Shown in pieces: positions 24,396-32,101 of a stretch of DNA of 43,098 bases (position 1 is its first letter; the number at the start of each line of letters is the position of its first letter). The position numbers and the translations under genes were made by a program. The stretch is from a virus. A model generated the notes under the pieces. The model saw nothing but the letters and a program-made list of their open reading frames with translations. It did no database searches and had not been told where the DNA came from. The stretch covers positions 1 through 43,098 of IMG/VR virus record IMGVR_UViG_3300030451_004185; one strand, written 5' to 3'.

Positions 24396-25452
24396 AATCT
24401 TTCCTTAAAAACGCAAGATATTCTGCGGCAACAATAGGATTAAATAATGTAGTAATTAATCTATTATCATCATCTTCATATCTTGGGTCTATAATTGTCA
24501 CAGGACAATTAAATATATTCTTATCATCTAATCCTAATTTTTCTGCATAACTATCATGTATCTTAAATGATGCAACTTGCAATGCATGACTTATTAATCC
24601 ACTAGCTGGGTCTTTTAAAACTTGATAGCCACTTACATGAGTATGACCACAAGTAAGTATATGGTCTTTCCAACCCATTTGTGCTGCTTTAGCTACACCA
24701 TGTGCAGTATTCCACATACTATTACCTTTAAAAGTATGCCTTGCATTTATTCTTATTTCTTTACCATTAGGAAACTTTAGATTCATTCTAGCACCCCAAC
24801 GCTCATATAAGCCATTGTGGTCACGCATTATAAATTCTAAGGGGTCACCATCACCTGACCAGACATCGTGGTTTCCTGCTACCAAATAGAGCCAATCAAG
24901 CTTATTTACAAAGTATTCACTAAGCTTCCAAGACTCTCTTGCAGATGTTGATTGCTGACCATACAATGTTGCTAGTCTTCCTATCCAATTATTTTGTATA
25001 TCACCAAGATTACCAGCAAACAATCCTTTTGTATTATTTATAACATCACTATAAGCAATTATTTGCGACAAGTCTGTACCATCGTCATCTACATGTGGGT
25101 CACCAAAATGTGCAATACCAATCGGTCCATCTATATTTATATTAATATTTACAAGTTGCCTACTATCTTTTGCTACTTGTTTTTGTTTATATAGTTTTAA
25201 CCTATGTCTTATTAAATCTTCTACAGGAATATCTTCATTAATAGGTTGTTCTACTACGAATGGATTTCTTTCTATTATCTCTGGTGCTAATGTTTTTCTT
25301 TTGCATCCACGACAAAACCATCTTTGTTTTTTCTTTGAAGCTTTATAATCAAAGCCATCTTTACGAATATCCCTTGAACCGCAATGAGGACACCCAATAA
25401 TATGACCATCAATATCTTTTACGATATGTGGCGTTGTATTTTGATTTGGCAT
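24385..25452 (-). CDS. Calcineurin-like metallophosphoesterase with N-terminal zinc ribbon (355 aa)
   Basis: Start at ATG 25452 (MPNQNTTPHI, TAGGGGTAAATAT upstream); a longer in-frame start would run into the endolysin gene. Zinc ribbon: CPHC (21-24) and CRGC (47-50), with KRKT after it, like the ribbons of IS1-type InsA proteins. Phosphoesterase motifs: GDPH (117-120), GNLGD (147-151), GNHD (193-196), H239, GHTH (269-272), a full set of two-metal ligands. Relatives include Mre11/SbcD nucleases and nucleotide phosphodiesterases; substrate unknown. Its place between lysis and tail genes is unlike a replication nuclease, so a late role (DNA processing, nucleotide signal breakdown) is possible. 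Confidence 0.8.
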   Translation of the reverse strand: MPNQNTTPHIVKDIDGHIIGCPHCGSRDIRKDGFDYKASKKKQRWFCRGCKRKTLAPEIIERNPFVVEQPINEDIPVEDLIRHRLKLYKQKQVAKDSRQLVNININIDGPIGIAHFGDPHVDDDGTDLSQIIAYSDVINNTKGLFAGNLGDIQNNWIGRLATLYGQQSTSARESWKLSEYFVNKLDWLYLVAGNHDVWSGDGDPLEFIMRDHNGLYERWGARMNLKFPNGKEIRINARHTFKGNSMWNTAHGVAKAAQMGWKDHILTCGHTHVSGYQVLKDPASGLISHALQVASFKIHDSYAEKLGLDDKNIFNCPVTIIDPRYEDDDNRLITTLFNPIVAAEYLAFLRKDYDG

Positions 25453-25462
25453 ATATTTACCC

Positions 25463-25936
25463 CTATATATGTAATGATCTTCTAAACCAACCATAGTAAT
25501 ACTTCATTAACTTTTTATTTGCCATGCAAATTTTAGCATAATGCATTACTCTAAATGCTCTAAGTCTATCTTTCTCTAAGGCTTGAACTGCTTTAATAGT
25601 CTTTGGACCGATGCGACCATCAACTTTTAATTTAGACAAACCTTTATGATTGACTGCTTCTTGAACAATTTTGACTGCTTTAAATTGACCAAAGTTCACG
25701 CACATGTCAAAATACATATCCATGAGTTGTTTTGGAAAATCTACTGCTCGTGACGGGTCCCAGTATTTTTCTTTATATATACTGACTGCCTCTGCTAATG
25801 TAAGATTTTCTATATCTACATTAGGATTGGCTCTCTGACTTATCCCATACTTTGTAGTTCCCCCTGGGTCAGAAGGGTCTTTGGTTAGCTTATCGCCACC
25901 TTCCCTCTCTATCACTTTTGCAATTATACTTTGCAT
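25463..25936 (-). CDS. Endolysin, GH108 N-acetylmuramidase with peptidoglycan-binding domain
   Basis: Start set at ATG 25936 (AAGGAGAGTTATG), giving 157 residues; the open frame upstream has no good site. N-terminal REGGDKLTKDPSDPGG (about 11-26) with TKYGIS is the GH108 signature, the Glu of EGG being the catalytic acid. C-terminal part has LKVDGRIGPKTIKAVQAL, as in PG_binding_3. No signal peptide, so it needs a holin. Nine nt downstream of the small membrane protein that may be that holin. Confidence 0.9.
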   Translation of the reverse strand: MQSIIAKVIEREGGDKLTKDPSDPGGTTKYGISQRANPNVDIENLTLAEAVSIYKEKYWDPSRAVDFPKQLMDMYFDMCVNFGQFKAVKIVQEAVNHKGLSKLKVDGRIGPKTIKAVQALEKDRLRAFRVMHYAKICMANKKLMKYYYGWFRRSLHI

Positions 25937-25944
25937 AACTCTCC

Positions 25945-26160
25945 TTATATCATTTTTAAGATAAATGTTATGACGAGTGGGGTTAGTACTGAAATTAACA
26001 TCCAATAAGATTTAATTTGTATTTTAAATTTTTCTAATTCATTTACTTTTCCATTGAGTTCAGATAAATGATTTTCAATTTTATTTACACGATTAAAAAT
26101 AGTTTTTAATCTTTCTTCACTTCGAACAACAATTTCTAATATTTCATCTGAATTTTTCAA
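25945..26160 (-). CDS. Holin-like/XhlA-like membrane protein, TTG start (71 aa)
   Basis: Starts with TTG at 26160, overlapping the TGA of the zinc-ribbon microprotein (TTGA); no in-frame ATG exists before the membrane segment. Charged coiled coil for residues 1-48 (VNKIENHLSELNGKVNEL), then one hydrophobic segment to the C-terminus (SYWMLISVLTPLVITFILKMI). This coil plus C-terminal anchor layout is that of XhlA-type haemolysin/holin partners. Directly precedes the endolysin, so probably releases it or regulates lysis timing. Confidence 0.65.
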   Translation of the reverse strand: MKNSDEILEIVVRSEERLKTIFNRVNKIENHLSELNGKVNELEKFKIQIKSYWMLISVLTPLVITFILKMI

Positions 26161-26237
26161 GGTTTACATCTTTCGCATAACCAACCATCAGTATTTTCTA
26201 TTGGTTGACCACATTCTACACAATAGTTTGGGTTCAT
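26157..26237 (-). CDS. 26-aa zinc-knuckle microprotein
   Basis: ATG at 26237 overlaps the previous stop (ATGA) and its TGA overlaps the next TTG start. Product MNPNYCVECGQPIENTDGWL then CERCKP: two C-x2-C pairs 14 residues apart, a complete minimal zinc ribbon. Strict head-to-tail coupling on both sides and the cysteine pattern make translation likely despite the size. Function unknown. Confidence 0.6.
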   Translation of the reverse strand: MNPNYCVECGQPIENTDGWLCERCKP

Positions 26238-26560
26238 TTTCTTTTTCTTTTTTTCTTTCCCCAACTTAATGGATTGAGATTTAATTCTTCTTCGTACCAT
26301 TTTAACTGTTCTTGCATCTTTGTTATTTTTACTTCTTCTTCTTCTATATGTTTTTCAACAAGTTCGGCAATGTCAGAATTAGCAAGTTCCATTCTTCGCT
26401 CAAGTTCTCCAATGCGATTTTCAATACGTATGTAGCCCAGCACAATGAAAGTAACTCCCACAATGATTTGCCCAAGCCACTTGATGTTAAGAGAAATCCT
26501 ATAATTATCGTCAAGTTTAGTGACTCCATATGACCTGTACGTCTTTGAATCTTCACTCAC
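26234..26560 (-). CDS. Membrane protein with coiled coil, lysis-cassette member (108 aa)
   Basis: I choose GTG at 26560: it overlaps the previous stop (GTGA) and has GGAG five bases before it; an ATG at 26581 lies inside the previous gene without a site. Membrane segment near residues 29-46 (LGQIIVGVTFIVLGYI), then a coiled coil (ENRIGELERRMELANSDIAE...) and a very basic tail KKKRKRK. Topology suits a holin partner or inner-membrane spanin. Lies between the lipoprotein-like gene and the holin-like gene. Confidence 0.6.
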   Translation of the reverse strand: MSEDSKTYRSYGVTKLDDNYRISLNIKWLGQIIVGVTFIVLGYIRIENRIGELERRMELANSDIAELVEKHIEEEEVKITKMQEQLKWYEEELNLNPLSWGKKKRKRK

Positions 26561-26829
26561 TTTTTCTCCACTTTTTCCCATTGTTCATGTTTATGACACC
26601 AGTTGTCTCCAACTAATATACCCCCATCTTCTGTAGTTCTTACATACCAATGCTTTGTACTATCTTGATCAATAATAATCATAAAGTCTGCACGAACAGT
26701 ATCTGAAGGACTAATATCAACTCCTACCACTGTCCATCCACCATTGCAAGAACCTAAGAATACAAGTCCACCAAGAATAAAAAATAAAAATAATAATATT
26801 TTTAGATAATCTTTCCAATCTTCATTCAT
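26557..26829 (-). CDS. Small membrane or lipoprotein, possible outer spanin (90 aa)
   Basis: Residues 9-27 are strongly hydrophobic and end in VFLGSC, which can be read as a lipobox (L-G-S-C, Cys at 28). The remaining 60 residues are hydrophilic with HWYVRTTEDGG and CHKHEQW. A lipoprotein next to a membrane coiled-coil protein and endolysin would fit a spanin pair, but the extracellular part is not proline-rich as many outer spanins are. Starts overlapping the pilin-like stop (ATGA). Confidence 0.55.
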   Translation of the reverse strand: MNEDWKDYLKILLFLFFILGGLVFLGSCNGGWTVVGVDISPSDTVRADFMIIIDQDSTKHWYVRTTEDGGILVGDNWCHKHEQWEKVEKK

Positions 26830-27320
26830 GGTTTATAATATTTATAAAAATCTTCAACATTTTCTATATCTACAACAACAAAGATTGGACTGACAATATC
26901 ATTACCTGTACCGCTCCCACCAATAATGGCATATGCATATAAACCATCTTGATAAGGACTTTTAATTGTATCGTTGTCAAACAAGTGTAAAAAACTTGTA
27001 TCACTAAATACTGGAACAAATTCAGCATCTAATAACTCCTGTGATTCAATTCTTCTATTATTATTATAATCAACAATCTCACCTATATTAGAAGTTCTAT
27101 GTGCTTGACTTGGAAATTTACCCATGCCATACAATTCTAATTGCTGATTATACCAAATAGTAGAAGCTTTAGTAATTTTTTCTAAATTTGCTTTTGTTTG
27201 TTTTGCTTTAGCTCCTTCACCAATACGACTAAACGCAGGTGCAGCAGTTGTAGCTAATGTAGCCATTATAGCCATTGTTACTGCAAATTCAGCAAGAGAA
27301 TTACCTTTATTATTAATCAT
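26826..27320 (-). CDS. Type IV pilin / pseudopilin-like protein (164 aa)
   Basis: N-terminus MINNKGNSLAEFAVTMAIMA has the class III signal peptide layout: short basic leader ending in Gly6, then Glu at +5 (E11) in a 20-residue hydrophobic helix and Pro at +22 (P28), exactly the conserved positions of type IV pilins and GspG-type pseudopilins. After it comes the usual helix AKAKQTKANLEKITKASTIWY. The C-terminal domain (about 60-164) is unfamiliar and has a GGSGTG loop. The +1 residue is Asn instead of Phe or Met. It could be processed by a host prepilin peptidase. Sits between the fibre-like gene and lysis genes, three nt from the former; role unknown. Confidence 0.65.
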   Translation of the reverse strand: MINNKGNSLAEFAVTMAIMATLATTAAPAFSRIGEGAKAKQTKANLEKITKASTIWYNQQLELYGMGKFPSQAHRTSNIGEIVDYNNNRRIESQELLDAEFVPVFSDTSFLHLFDNDTIKSPYQDGLYAYAIIGGSGTGNDIVSPIFVVVDIENVEDFYKYYKP

Positions 27321-27322
27321 AA

Positions 27323-28198
27323 TTAAGCGTTAGGTGCAACCCAAAACCATGCTTTGTTAAATTCTGTTGTAGCTCCTTGACTACCATTCCAACCATGTAG
27401 TTTAAGTTTAGTAAGTCCTGTTATATTCGTATTAAAAACAGCAGATTCATATAAAAATGTACTATCTATAGTAGTTACAGATTTATTAGTAATATCAATA
27501 AATATTTGATTAGAACCTTCTGTTTGATTATCAAATTGTATTTGAAAATTATAACCACCACCAGAAGTTGAAGAAGTAACATGTACATATAATTTTCCTC
27601 GAACACTAGTAGTACCTAAATCACTAAAATTAAATAAAGTCTCACAATCATTTAAATCAGAACCAATGTGACTATTCATTGCATACTTGCCATTAGGACT
27701 ACTAGCATTCCATAAAGGCAATGTTATCATCCTTGCAAAGTAATCTTCAAAATTTACTTGTAAGTCTTCAACTGATTTCTTTTGAGTTGTTCCACCAATA
27801 TCAACTATTACATTAGAAGTAGAAGTTATTGTGTCACCACCTGTTGATGCACCACCATCTAAAGCATTTAATTCAGCTGCAGTTGCAGTTACCAGTGTTC
27901 CACCTAGTTTTAACCCTTTTGCACTTGCATCATGTCCAGCTATGTCAACTGTTTCTGCACTAGAGTCTGCGGTTATTATTGCAGTACCATCAGCTTTTGA
28001 TACTTCAAATGCATTAGCATTATCATTTGCACTTGGTATTACTTCAACTTTATCTGTTGCTATTTTTAAAGCAGATACAGCACCATCAGTATCTGCACTT
28101 TCTAAAGCTTGTAAATTATTATTAATACCATCGCCATTATCTACGATTAATAATTGATCATAACTACTTGCTATTGATTGTCCTGTTAATTTTCCCAT
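27323..28198 (-). CDS. Tail fibre-like protein (291 aa)
   Basis: First half is Ala/Asp/Ser/Thr-rich with short repeating strands (ALKIATDKVEVIPSANDN, KADGTAIITADSSAETVDI, and the ATAAELNALDGG motif) that I associate with fibre shafts in marine phages. The second half (about 140-291) is a beta-rich domain with FNFSDLGTTSVRGKLYVHV and ends in KLHGWNGSQ...WFWVAPNA, likely the receptor-binding tip. Probably trimeric and attached to the tail. Followed by the pilin-like gene. Confidence 0.65.
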   Translation of the reverse strand: MGKLTGQSIASSYDQLLIVDNGDGINNNLQALESADTDGAVSALKIATDKVEVIPSANDNANAFEVSKADGTAIITADSSAETVDIAGHDASAKGLKLGGTLVTATAAELNALDGGASTGGDTITSTSNVIVDIGGTTQKKSVEDLQVNFEDYFARMITLPLWNASSPNGKYAMNSHIGSDLNDCETLFNFSDLGTTSVRGKLYVHVTSSTSGGGYNFQIQFDNQTEGSNQIFIDITNKSVTTIDSTFLYESAVFNTNITGLTKLKLHGWNGSQGATTEFNKAWFWVAPNA

Positions 28199-28208
28199 AA
28201 TAAAATCC

Positions 28209-28346
28209 TTATCCTGTTATATTTTGCCATTGTTCTGTTTCTGATTGCCAAAGAGATGTATTACCATTCCACAAATGAGTAATAGTAGCAACTATTGAAC
28301 TTGTTATTGCACTTGCGTATGATAATGCTAAAGATAAACTCTTCAT
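28209..28346 (-). CDS. Small protein with signal-like N-terminus (45 aa)
   Basis: ATG at 28346 overlaps the previous stop (TAATG). N-terminal MKSLSLALSYASAITSSIVA looks like a signal peptide or weak membrane segment; the remainder is Trp/Asn/Gln-rich with the similar units HLWNGNTSLW and LWQSETEQW. Sits between two structural genes. Probably a minor virion component; not recognised. Confidence 0.5.
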   Translation of the reverse strand: MKSLSLALSYASAITSSIVATITHLWNGNTSLWQSETEQWQNITG

Positions 28347-28654
28347 TAGCCTATGTAAGCTATTGCTTTGCCACTATTTAATGTAAATGTACTCCATCTA
28401 CCAAATATAGTAACACCAGCTCCAAAAGTGTCTCCACTAACTATTGCATCTCCAGCACCGCCAGATGTTCCTATATATGAACTATCTACTGGTGTTAAAG
28501 TAGTAAATGTACTATCTGCTATAAATTGAATAGCAACTATATCACCACTACTAGGTGTTGTGCTTCCACTTCCTGAATTATCAAATATCGAACCAGCTTG
28601 ACCTAATTGAATATTATTAGATTCTACTACTTGATACTTTCGTATATTTCCCAT
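28346..28654 (-). CDS. Gly/Ser-rich structural protein, decoration-like (102 aa)
   Basis: Start follows AGGAGAAAAAAG. Short polar N-terminus (NIRKYQVVESNNIQLG) then a low-complexity loop SGSGSTTPSSGD and beta strands (AIQFIADSTFTTLTPV, GVTIFGRWSTFTLNSGKAIAYIG). Pattern resembles small head decoration or fibre-associated proteins of marine podoviruses that I have seen, but I cannot name a family. Preceded by a 76-nt non-coding gap with hairpins. Confidence 0.55.
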   Translation of the reverse strand: MGNIRKYQVVESNNIQLGQAGSIFDNSGSGSTTPSSGDIVAIQFIADSTFTTLTPVDSSYIGTSGGAGDAIVSGDTFGAGVTIFGRWSTFTLNSGKAIAYIG

Positions 28655-28671
28655 CTTTTTTCTCCTATTCT

Positions 28672-28732
28672 TATGACTTACCGAGCTTGGAATTTCTCAT
28701 AGTCATATTGGTTATTAAAAAATTAATTTTTT
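28672..28732 (-). promoter_or_regulatory. Hairpins in an intergenic gap of the late operon
   Basis: One of the few non-coding gaps in the late operon (28655-28730). Contains TATGACT/AGTCATA (28672-28678 with 28701-28707) with a 22-nt loop and the 16-nt palindrome AAAAAATTAATTTTTT (28717-28732). Read leftward, the palindrome ends in a T-run and could act as a weak terminator for the genes before it. No clear promoter boxes seen. Confidence 0.35.
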
Positions 28733-29105
28733 ATCTTATTACTCCAGCACCTCGTGGAATAATAATTTTTGCTCCACCATTTCTATTCTTTTGATATTGC
28801 ATAACTTTTTTCAAAAATTCTCTCATATGGAATTGTCTTTTTTCATAATCGCCTAGTTGCTCAAATTGCTTTGCTTTTACATAATCTACTAAAGCAAGAG
28901 CAAGACTTTCATCTAAAGGCAATATAGATGATTCATCTACAGGTGCATCAGGTACTTTTGTATACCTTACTAATAGTCCGTTTGTAATACTAGCTTCTAC
29001 GCTATCAAATTTACCTGTTTCTACATTTTGTTCTAATATGGCAATATTACCACCTTCGACATAATAACCATATCTTGTTCCATTTATTCTTACTGGTTCG
29101 CTCAT
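28731..29105 (-). CDS. Probable virion protein, unknown (124 aa)
   Basis: Starts overlapping the previous stop (ATGA region). N-terminal beta part (EPVRINGTRYGYYVEGGNIAIL) followed by a helical part with YVKAKQFEQLGDYEKRQFHMREF, and a final PRGAGVIR. The layout, a small sandwich followed by helices in the connector region, fits head-completion or adaptor proteins, but no family was recognised. Confidence 0.55.
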   Translation of the reverse strand: MSEPVRINGTRYGYYVEGGNIAILEQNVETGKFDSVEASITNGLLVRYTKVPDAPVDESSILPLDESLALALVDYVKAKQFEQLGDYEKRQFHMREFLKKVMQYQKNRNGGAKIIIPRGAGVIR

Positions 29106-29386
29106 GTTTGATCCTTATCTACACTAGTTGGACCAACTACTCTTCCGATATTAGTATATGTTCCAGAATCACTATCAAGTATTGCTACATTTAAAACTTT
29201 TACTAAGCCAGGAATATTATCATCGGACAGATTATAATATCGTTGGTCTTTAACTAAATCTGTTTTTGCTATATTTACAGATTCTTCTATTAGGCTATTT
29301 ATTTCCCTCATACCATCTGTTATATAAGCTTTTGTAAAACCAAAATTAGTACTTCCAACTCTTTCCATTAATTCTTTTACTTTCAT
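29102..29386 (-). CDS. Probable head-tail adaptor, unknown (94 aa)
   Basis: Starts overlapping the previous stop (ATGA). N-terminal helices (MKVKELMERVGSTNFGFTKAYITDGMREINSLI) and the phrase VKDQRYYNLSDD, which is typical of small P22 gp4/HK97 gp6-like adaptors where helices are followed by a Y-x-L-x-D strand. C-terminus PTSVDKDQT. Position four genes after the capsid supports a connector role; call is inference. Confidence 0.5.
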   Translation of the reverse strand: MKVKELMERVGSTNFGFTKAYITDGMREINSLIEESVNIAKTDLVKDQRYYNLSDDNIPGLVKVLNVAILDSDSGTYTNIGRVVGPTSVDKDQT

Positions 29387-29550
29387 TTTTCATCTTCCCA
29401 ATTTTTTGCTACTAAGTCATCCCAAGTATCATTAATAAAGTTTTCATAACTAAATGTACCTAAAATTTTAATACTATAATTACTTGTTGCATCTGTACTA
29501 GATATAGAATATGAAGTTGTTGGTTGTATATCTATTTCTAGCCAACCCAT
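29383..29550 (-). CDS. Small beta-rich protein, unknown (55 aa)
   Basis: Starts at ATG 29550 overlapping the previous stop (TAATG) and ends overlapping the next ATG (ATGA). Sequence MGWLEIDIQPTTSYSISSTD and ...ILGTFSYENFINDTWDDL, acidic end KNWEDEK. The tight coupling on both sides supports it as a gene. Probably part of the head-tail connector set. Confidence 0.55.
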   Translation of the reverse strand: MGWLEIDIQPTTSYSISSTDATSNYSIKILGTFSYENFINDTWDDLVAKNWEDEK

Positions 29551-30434
29551 TAATTATCTCCTTCATCTTCTCTTCTTTGCCTCATGTAAGGCAAAAACAT
29601 TTTTTCATATCTATCTTTTAAAATTATTAATCTTTCTGTCATCCAATTATAATCTACCTTGTTAAACTCAATTGCATTTTGATACCAACTTAAATATGCT
29701 TTAATTTTTTCTATTTGAGCAGAAGCAAGTTCTATGTCTTCTTCTGTATTTATAAAATTTCTAAGTACACTAAAATAAAGGTCAGGATTTTCTAACTCTA
29801 TATCAGATGCACTATCAAAGTTTGCCTCAGTAATAGGGTCTCCATCTATTGATAAACCTCCTAAATTAGGTAATGAACTTGCAACCGCAGTTTCTGCCAT
29901 CATCTCTATTAATGTATTCATACTAGCATGACATACAACCATAGGATACATTCCTTCAGGGAAATTAGCTATTGCACCAGTTCCACTAGATAACCCAGTA
30001 ATCTGCCCTCCACTAACTGTTCCGTATATAACTTTATCTACTACAATATAACCAGCAGTAAGTTGTGAAGGTAAAACTTTTACTGCACTTCCTTCTCTAT
30101 AAAAAACTGGATACTCTTTAGTAGCCTTATATAGACTAGTAGAATCACTATAATCTCCTACTTGAGAAGGCATAATTTCTTTACAATCTCTATACCTACT
30201 ATCAGCAGCATCAACTCTTCTACTTACTCTTAATATGAAGTTATTATCAGTTAAGTTTACATTGCTACTAGCAACTGAATTTGTTTCTTCTCCAGCAAAC
30301 AGATATAACATTTCAGGGTTTATTCTGCTAATCTTATTAATAACATCTTTTACTGCATTATCCATATGAGTAGCAGTACTTTGACTACTAACTTGACCAG
30401 CCATATCTGATATTTGTTGATTCCATGTCGCCAT
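29550..30434 (-). CDS. Head-tail connector-like structural protein (294 aa)
   Basis: First gene after the capsid gene and its trailing hairpin; start has AAGGAG upstream. Helical start (MATWNQQISDMAGQV), a beta middle with RVSRRVDAADSRYRDCKEI and GYIVVDKVIYGTVSGG, then MVVCHASMNTLIEMMAETAV and a long C-terminal helix ending KMFLPYMRQRRE. Proteins of this size and arrangement follow the capsid gene in several marine podoviruses and are annotated as structural. Exact role (adaptor or completion) is inferred. Confidence 0.55.
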   Translation of the reverse strand: MATWNQQISDMAGQVSSQSTATHMDNAVKDVINKISRINPEMLYLFAGEETNSVASSNVNLTDNNFILRVSRRVDAADSRYRDCKEIMPSQVGDYSDSTSLYKATKEYPVFYREGSAVKVLPSQLTAGYIVVDKVIYGTVSGGQITGLSSGTGAIANFPEGMYPMVVCHASMNTLIEMMAETAVASSLPNLGGLSIDGDPITEANFDSASDIELENPDLYFSVLRNFINTEEDIELASAQIEKIKAYLSWYQNAIEFNKVDYNWMTERLIILKDRYEKMFLPYMRQRREDEGDN

Positions 30435-30453
30435 AATAAACTCCTTAGTTGAA

Positions 30454-30473
30454 TGAGGGGATTTCTCCCCTCA
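30454..30473 (-). terminator. Hairpin after the major capsid gene's upstream gap (weak or partial terminator)
   Basis: Stem TGAGGGG/CCCCTCA (7 bp, loop ATTTCT) lies in the 59-nt gap between the major capsid stop and the next start. Leftward, ATTCAACT follows with no U-run, so it probably acts as an mRNA 3' stabiliser or partial attenuator, keeping capsid mRNA more abundant than the genes after it. Folding by eye. Confidence 0.5.
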
Positions 30474-30493
30474 AACAACATTATAAGGTTAGG

Positions 30494-32077
30494 TTACTTC
30501 CAAACCGCATGAGCTTCAGGCATATTGCACTGTAGACCAGCCTCAGTTTGAATGAGGTCAATCCTTCTGTCAACACCTGTATTCTCAAGTGACTGAACTC
30601 CAACATAAATCGCAGTATCACGATTTACACCATTTCCAGCTAAAGGTCTGTACTTAACATGTTGCATATTTACAGCAACAATTGAAGCACCATTTTGAGC
30701 TGAATCAAGATGTATATTGCGAACTAAATTCATGTCTCCATAAGGAGTAGAGATAGTTGATACGTCAAGACCGAATTTCTTCTGCTTGCCAATCATAGCC
30801 ATGTCATAACGACCAGCACTACCACTAACACTAGCTACATTAGCACTTAAGTAACCACTGATCTTATGCATCCAGTTGTATACTTCAGTACTGCACATAA
30901 AAAGTGTAGCATTAGCATTGTTGTATCTTGGGTCTAAGAAATCACTCATGTCTTCTAAGAAGTCATCTTGAGACTTAGAAGTACTCCAAGAGAAGATATT
31001 ACCTTCTTGAAGAGCAAAGTCTACAATACCTTGAGTATAAGATGTTGTACCATCTTTATATCCCCTACCAAATAGTAGAGACTGCTCAATATCATACTTA
31101 TGCTCAATGAGTTTATTCTTCCATATTCTAGCCCACTCATCTGGAACAAGTTTAAGCTGAGTTGCTCTTGCAGTATTAGTCATCTGACAAGTAGTCTTAA
31201 AGATTTGAGTATACCCAGTACGAACTAGATATGGACTATCTTTAAAAGACTCAGGAAAAGAACTTCCTTCAGCGTGTGCAGAACCAACTGCATAGCACTT
31301 ATCTTGCTCTTTTAAATTAGCTAGAGAAATACCATCAAAAGTAGGTGTGCTATCGTCATAAACAGCTCCAGGTATTACATAATAACTACTAGCTACTGCA
31401 ACTGCAGGTCTTACAACTTTTAATTCAGCATAAACTGCGTCAGCATCTGGAGTAGTAGGTGCCCCTAATGATAGAACTTTACAAATCATGTAATCTCTAC
31501 TATCAGGAGATGCATTACCAGCACTACCATCAATTGCATAATCATCTTCAGCTGAAGTCAAACTAGCAGTTTCAATAACATTTACTGGAATCTTAATTAA
31601 CTGACCAACAAGAAAATGTTGTGGTTTAGTTCCAGGCGCACCTACTGCAATAGCAGTTTGACCAAGTATTGATTGTACATTTCCAGCAGATTTGAAATCA
31701 CCTTCAAATTTTGCATAGAACTCTTCGTCTTGTGCAAGGTCACCTGATGCCCATGAAAAGTCTGTATAGGATGTATCATCAGAACCAAAATCTGATGCAT
31801 CTAAATCCATAGCAACTAAGTATGCATAACGCTTATGCCACATAGAACGCTCTTCACTTGATTTGAACTCAGGGTCGTCTGTTGGATTATTTCCTACTTG
31901 AGAAATAAATCTAAAAAATGGGGTCTGGTCAATAGCTAACTCAGATACGGATGCACCGAAATTATATCGTCTTCGTAAATCACCAATCTTTGACTGATTT
32001 GGTGAAACTGTGACATCGGCACCGCCACCTGAAGGTGCTTGACCAAGATTTGATAGTCCAAATGGATTGTCTGCCAT
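30494..32077 (-). CDS. Major capsid protein (HK97-fold assumed, 527 aa)
   Basis: Start follows AAAAGGAGTTTAAAATG. Directly follows portal and scaffold genes, has the size and even composition of a coat protein, and its codon choice looks more GC-containing than that of its neighbours, as in highly expressed genes. The N-terminal half includes ASVSELAIDQTPFFRFISQ, a P-F-x-R-F-type phrase that I link to marine phage capsid proteins; later NATLFMCSTEVYNWMHKISG and MNLVRNIHLD look like the substrate-binding P and A domain core strands. Identification rests mainly on position and size. Confidence 0.75.
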   Translation of the reverse strand: MADNPFGLSNLGQAPSGGGADVTVSPNQSKIGDLRRRYNFGASVSELAIDQTPFFRFISQVGNNPTDDPEFKSSEERSMWHKRYAYLVAMDLDASDFGSDDTSYTDFSWASGDLAQDEEFYAKFEGDFKSAGNVQSILGQTAIAVGAPGTKPQHFLVGQLIKIPVNVIETASLTSAEDDYAIDGSAGNASPDSRDYMICKVLSLGAPTTPDADAVYAELKVVRPAVAVASSYYVIPGAVYDDSTPTFDGISLANLKEQDKCYAVGSAHAEGSSFPESFKDSPYLVRTGYTQIFKTTCQMTNTARATQLKLVPDEWARIWKNKLIEHKYDIEQSLLFGRGYKDGTTSYTQGIVDFALQEGNIFSWSTSKSQDDFLEDMSDFLDPRYNNANATLFMCSTEVYNWMHKISGYLSANVASVSGSAGRYDMAMIGKQKKFGLDVSTISTPYGDMNLVRNIHLDSAQNGASIVAVNMQHVKYRPLAGNGVNRDTAIYVGVQSLENTGVDRRIDLIQTEAGLQCNMPEAHAVWK

Positions 32078-32101
32078 TTTAAACTCCTTTTCTATTTAAA
32101 C

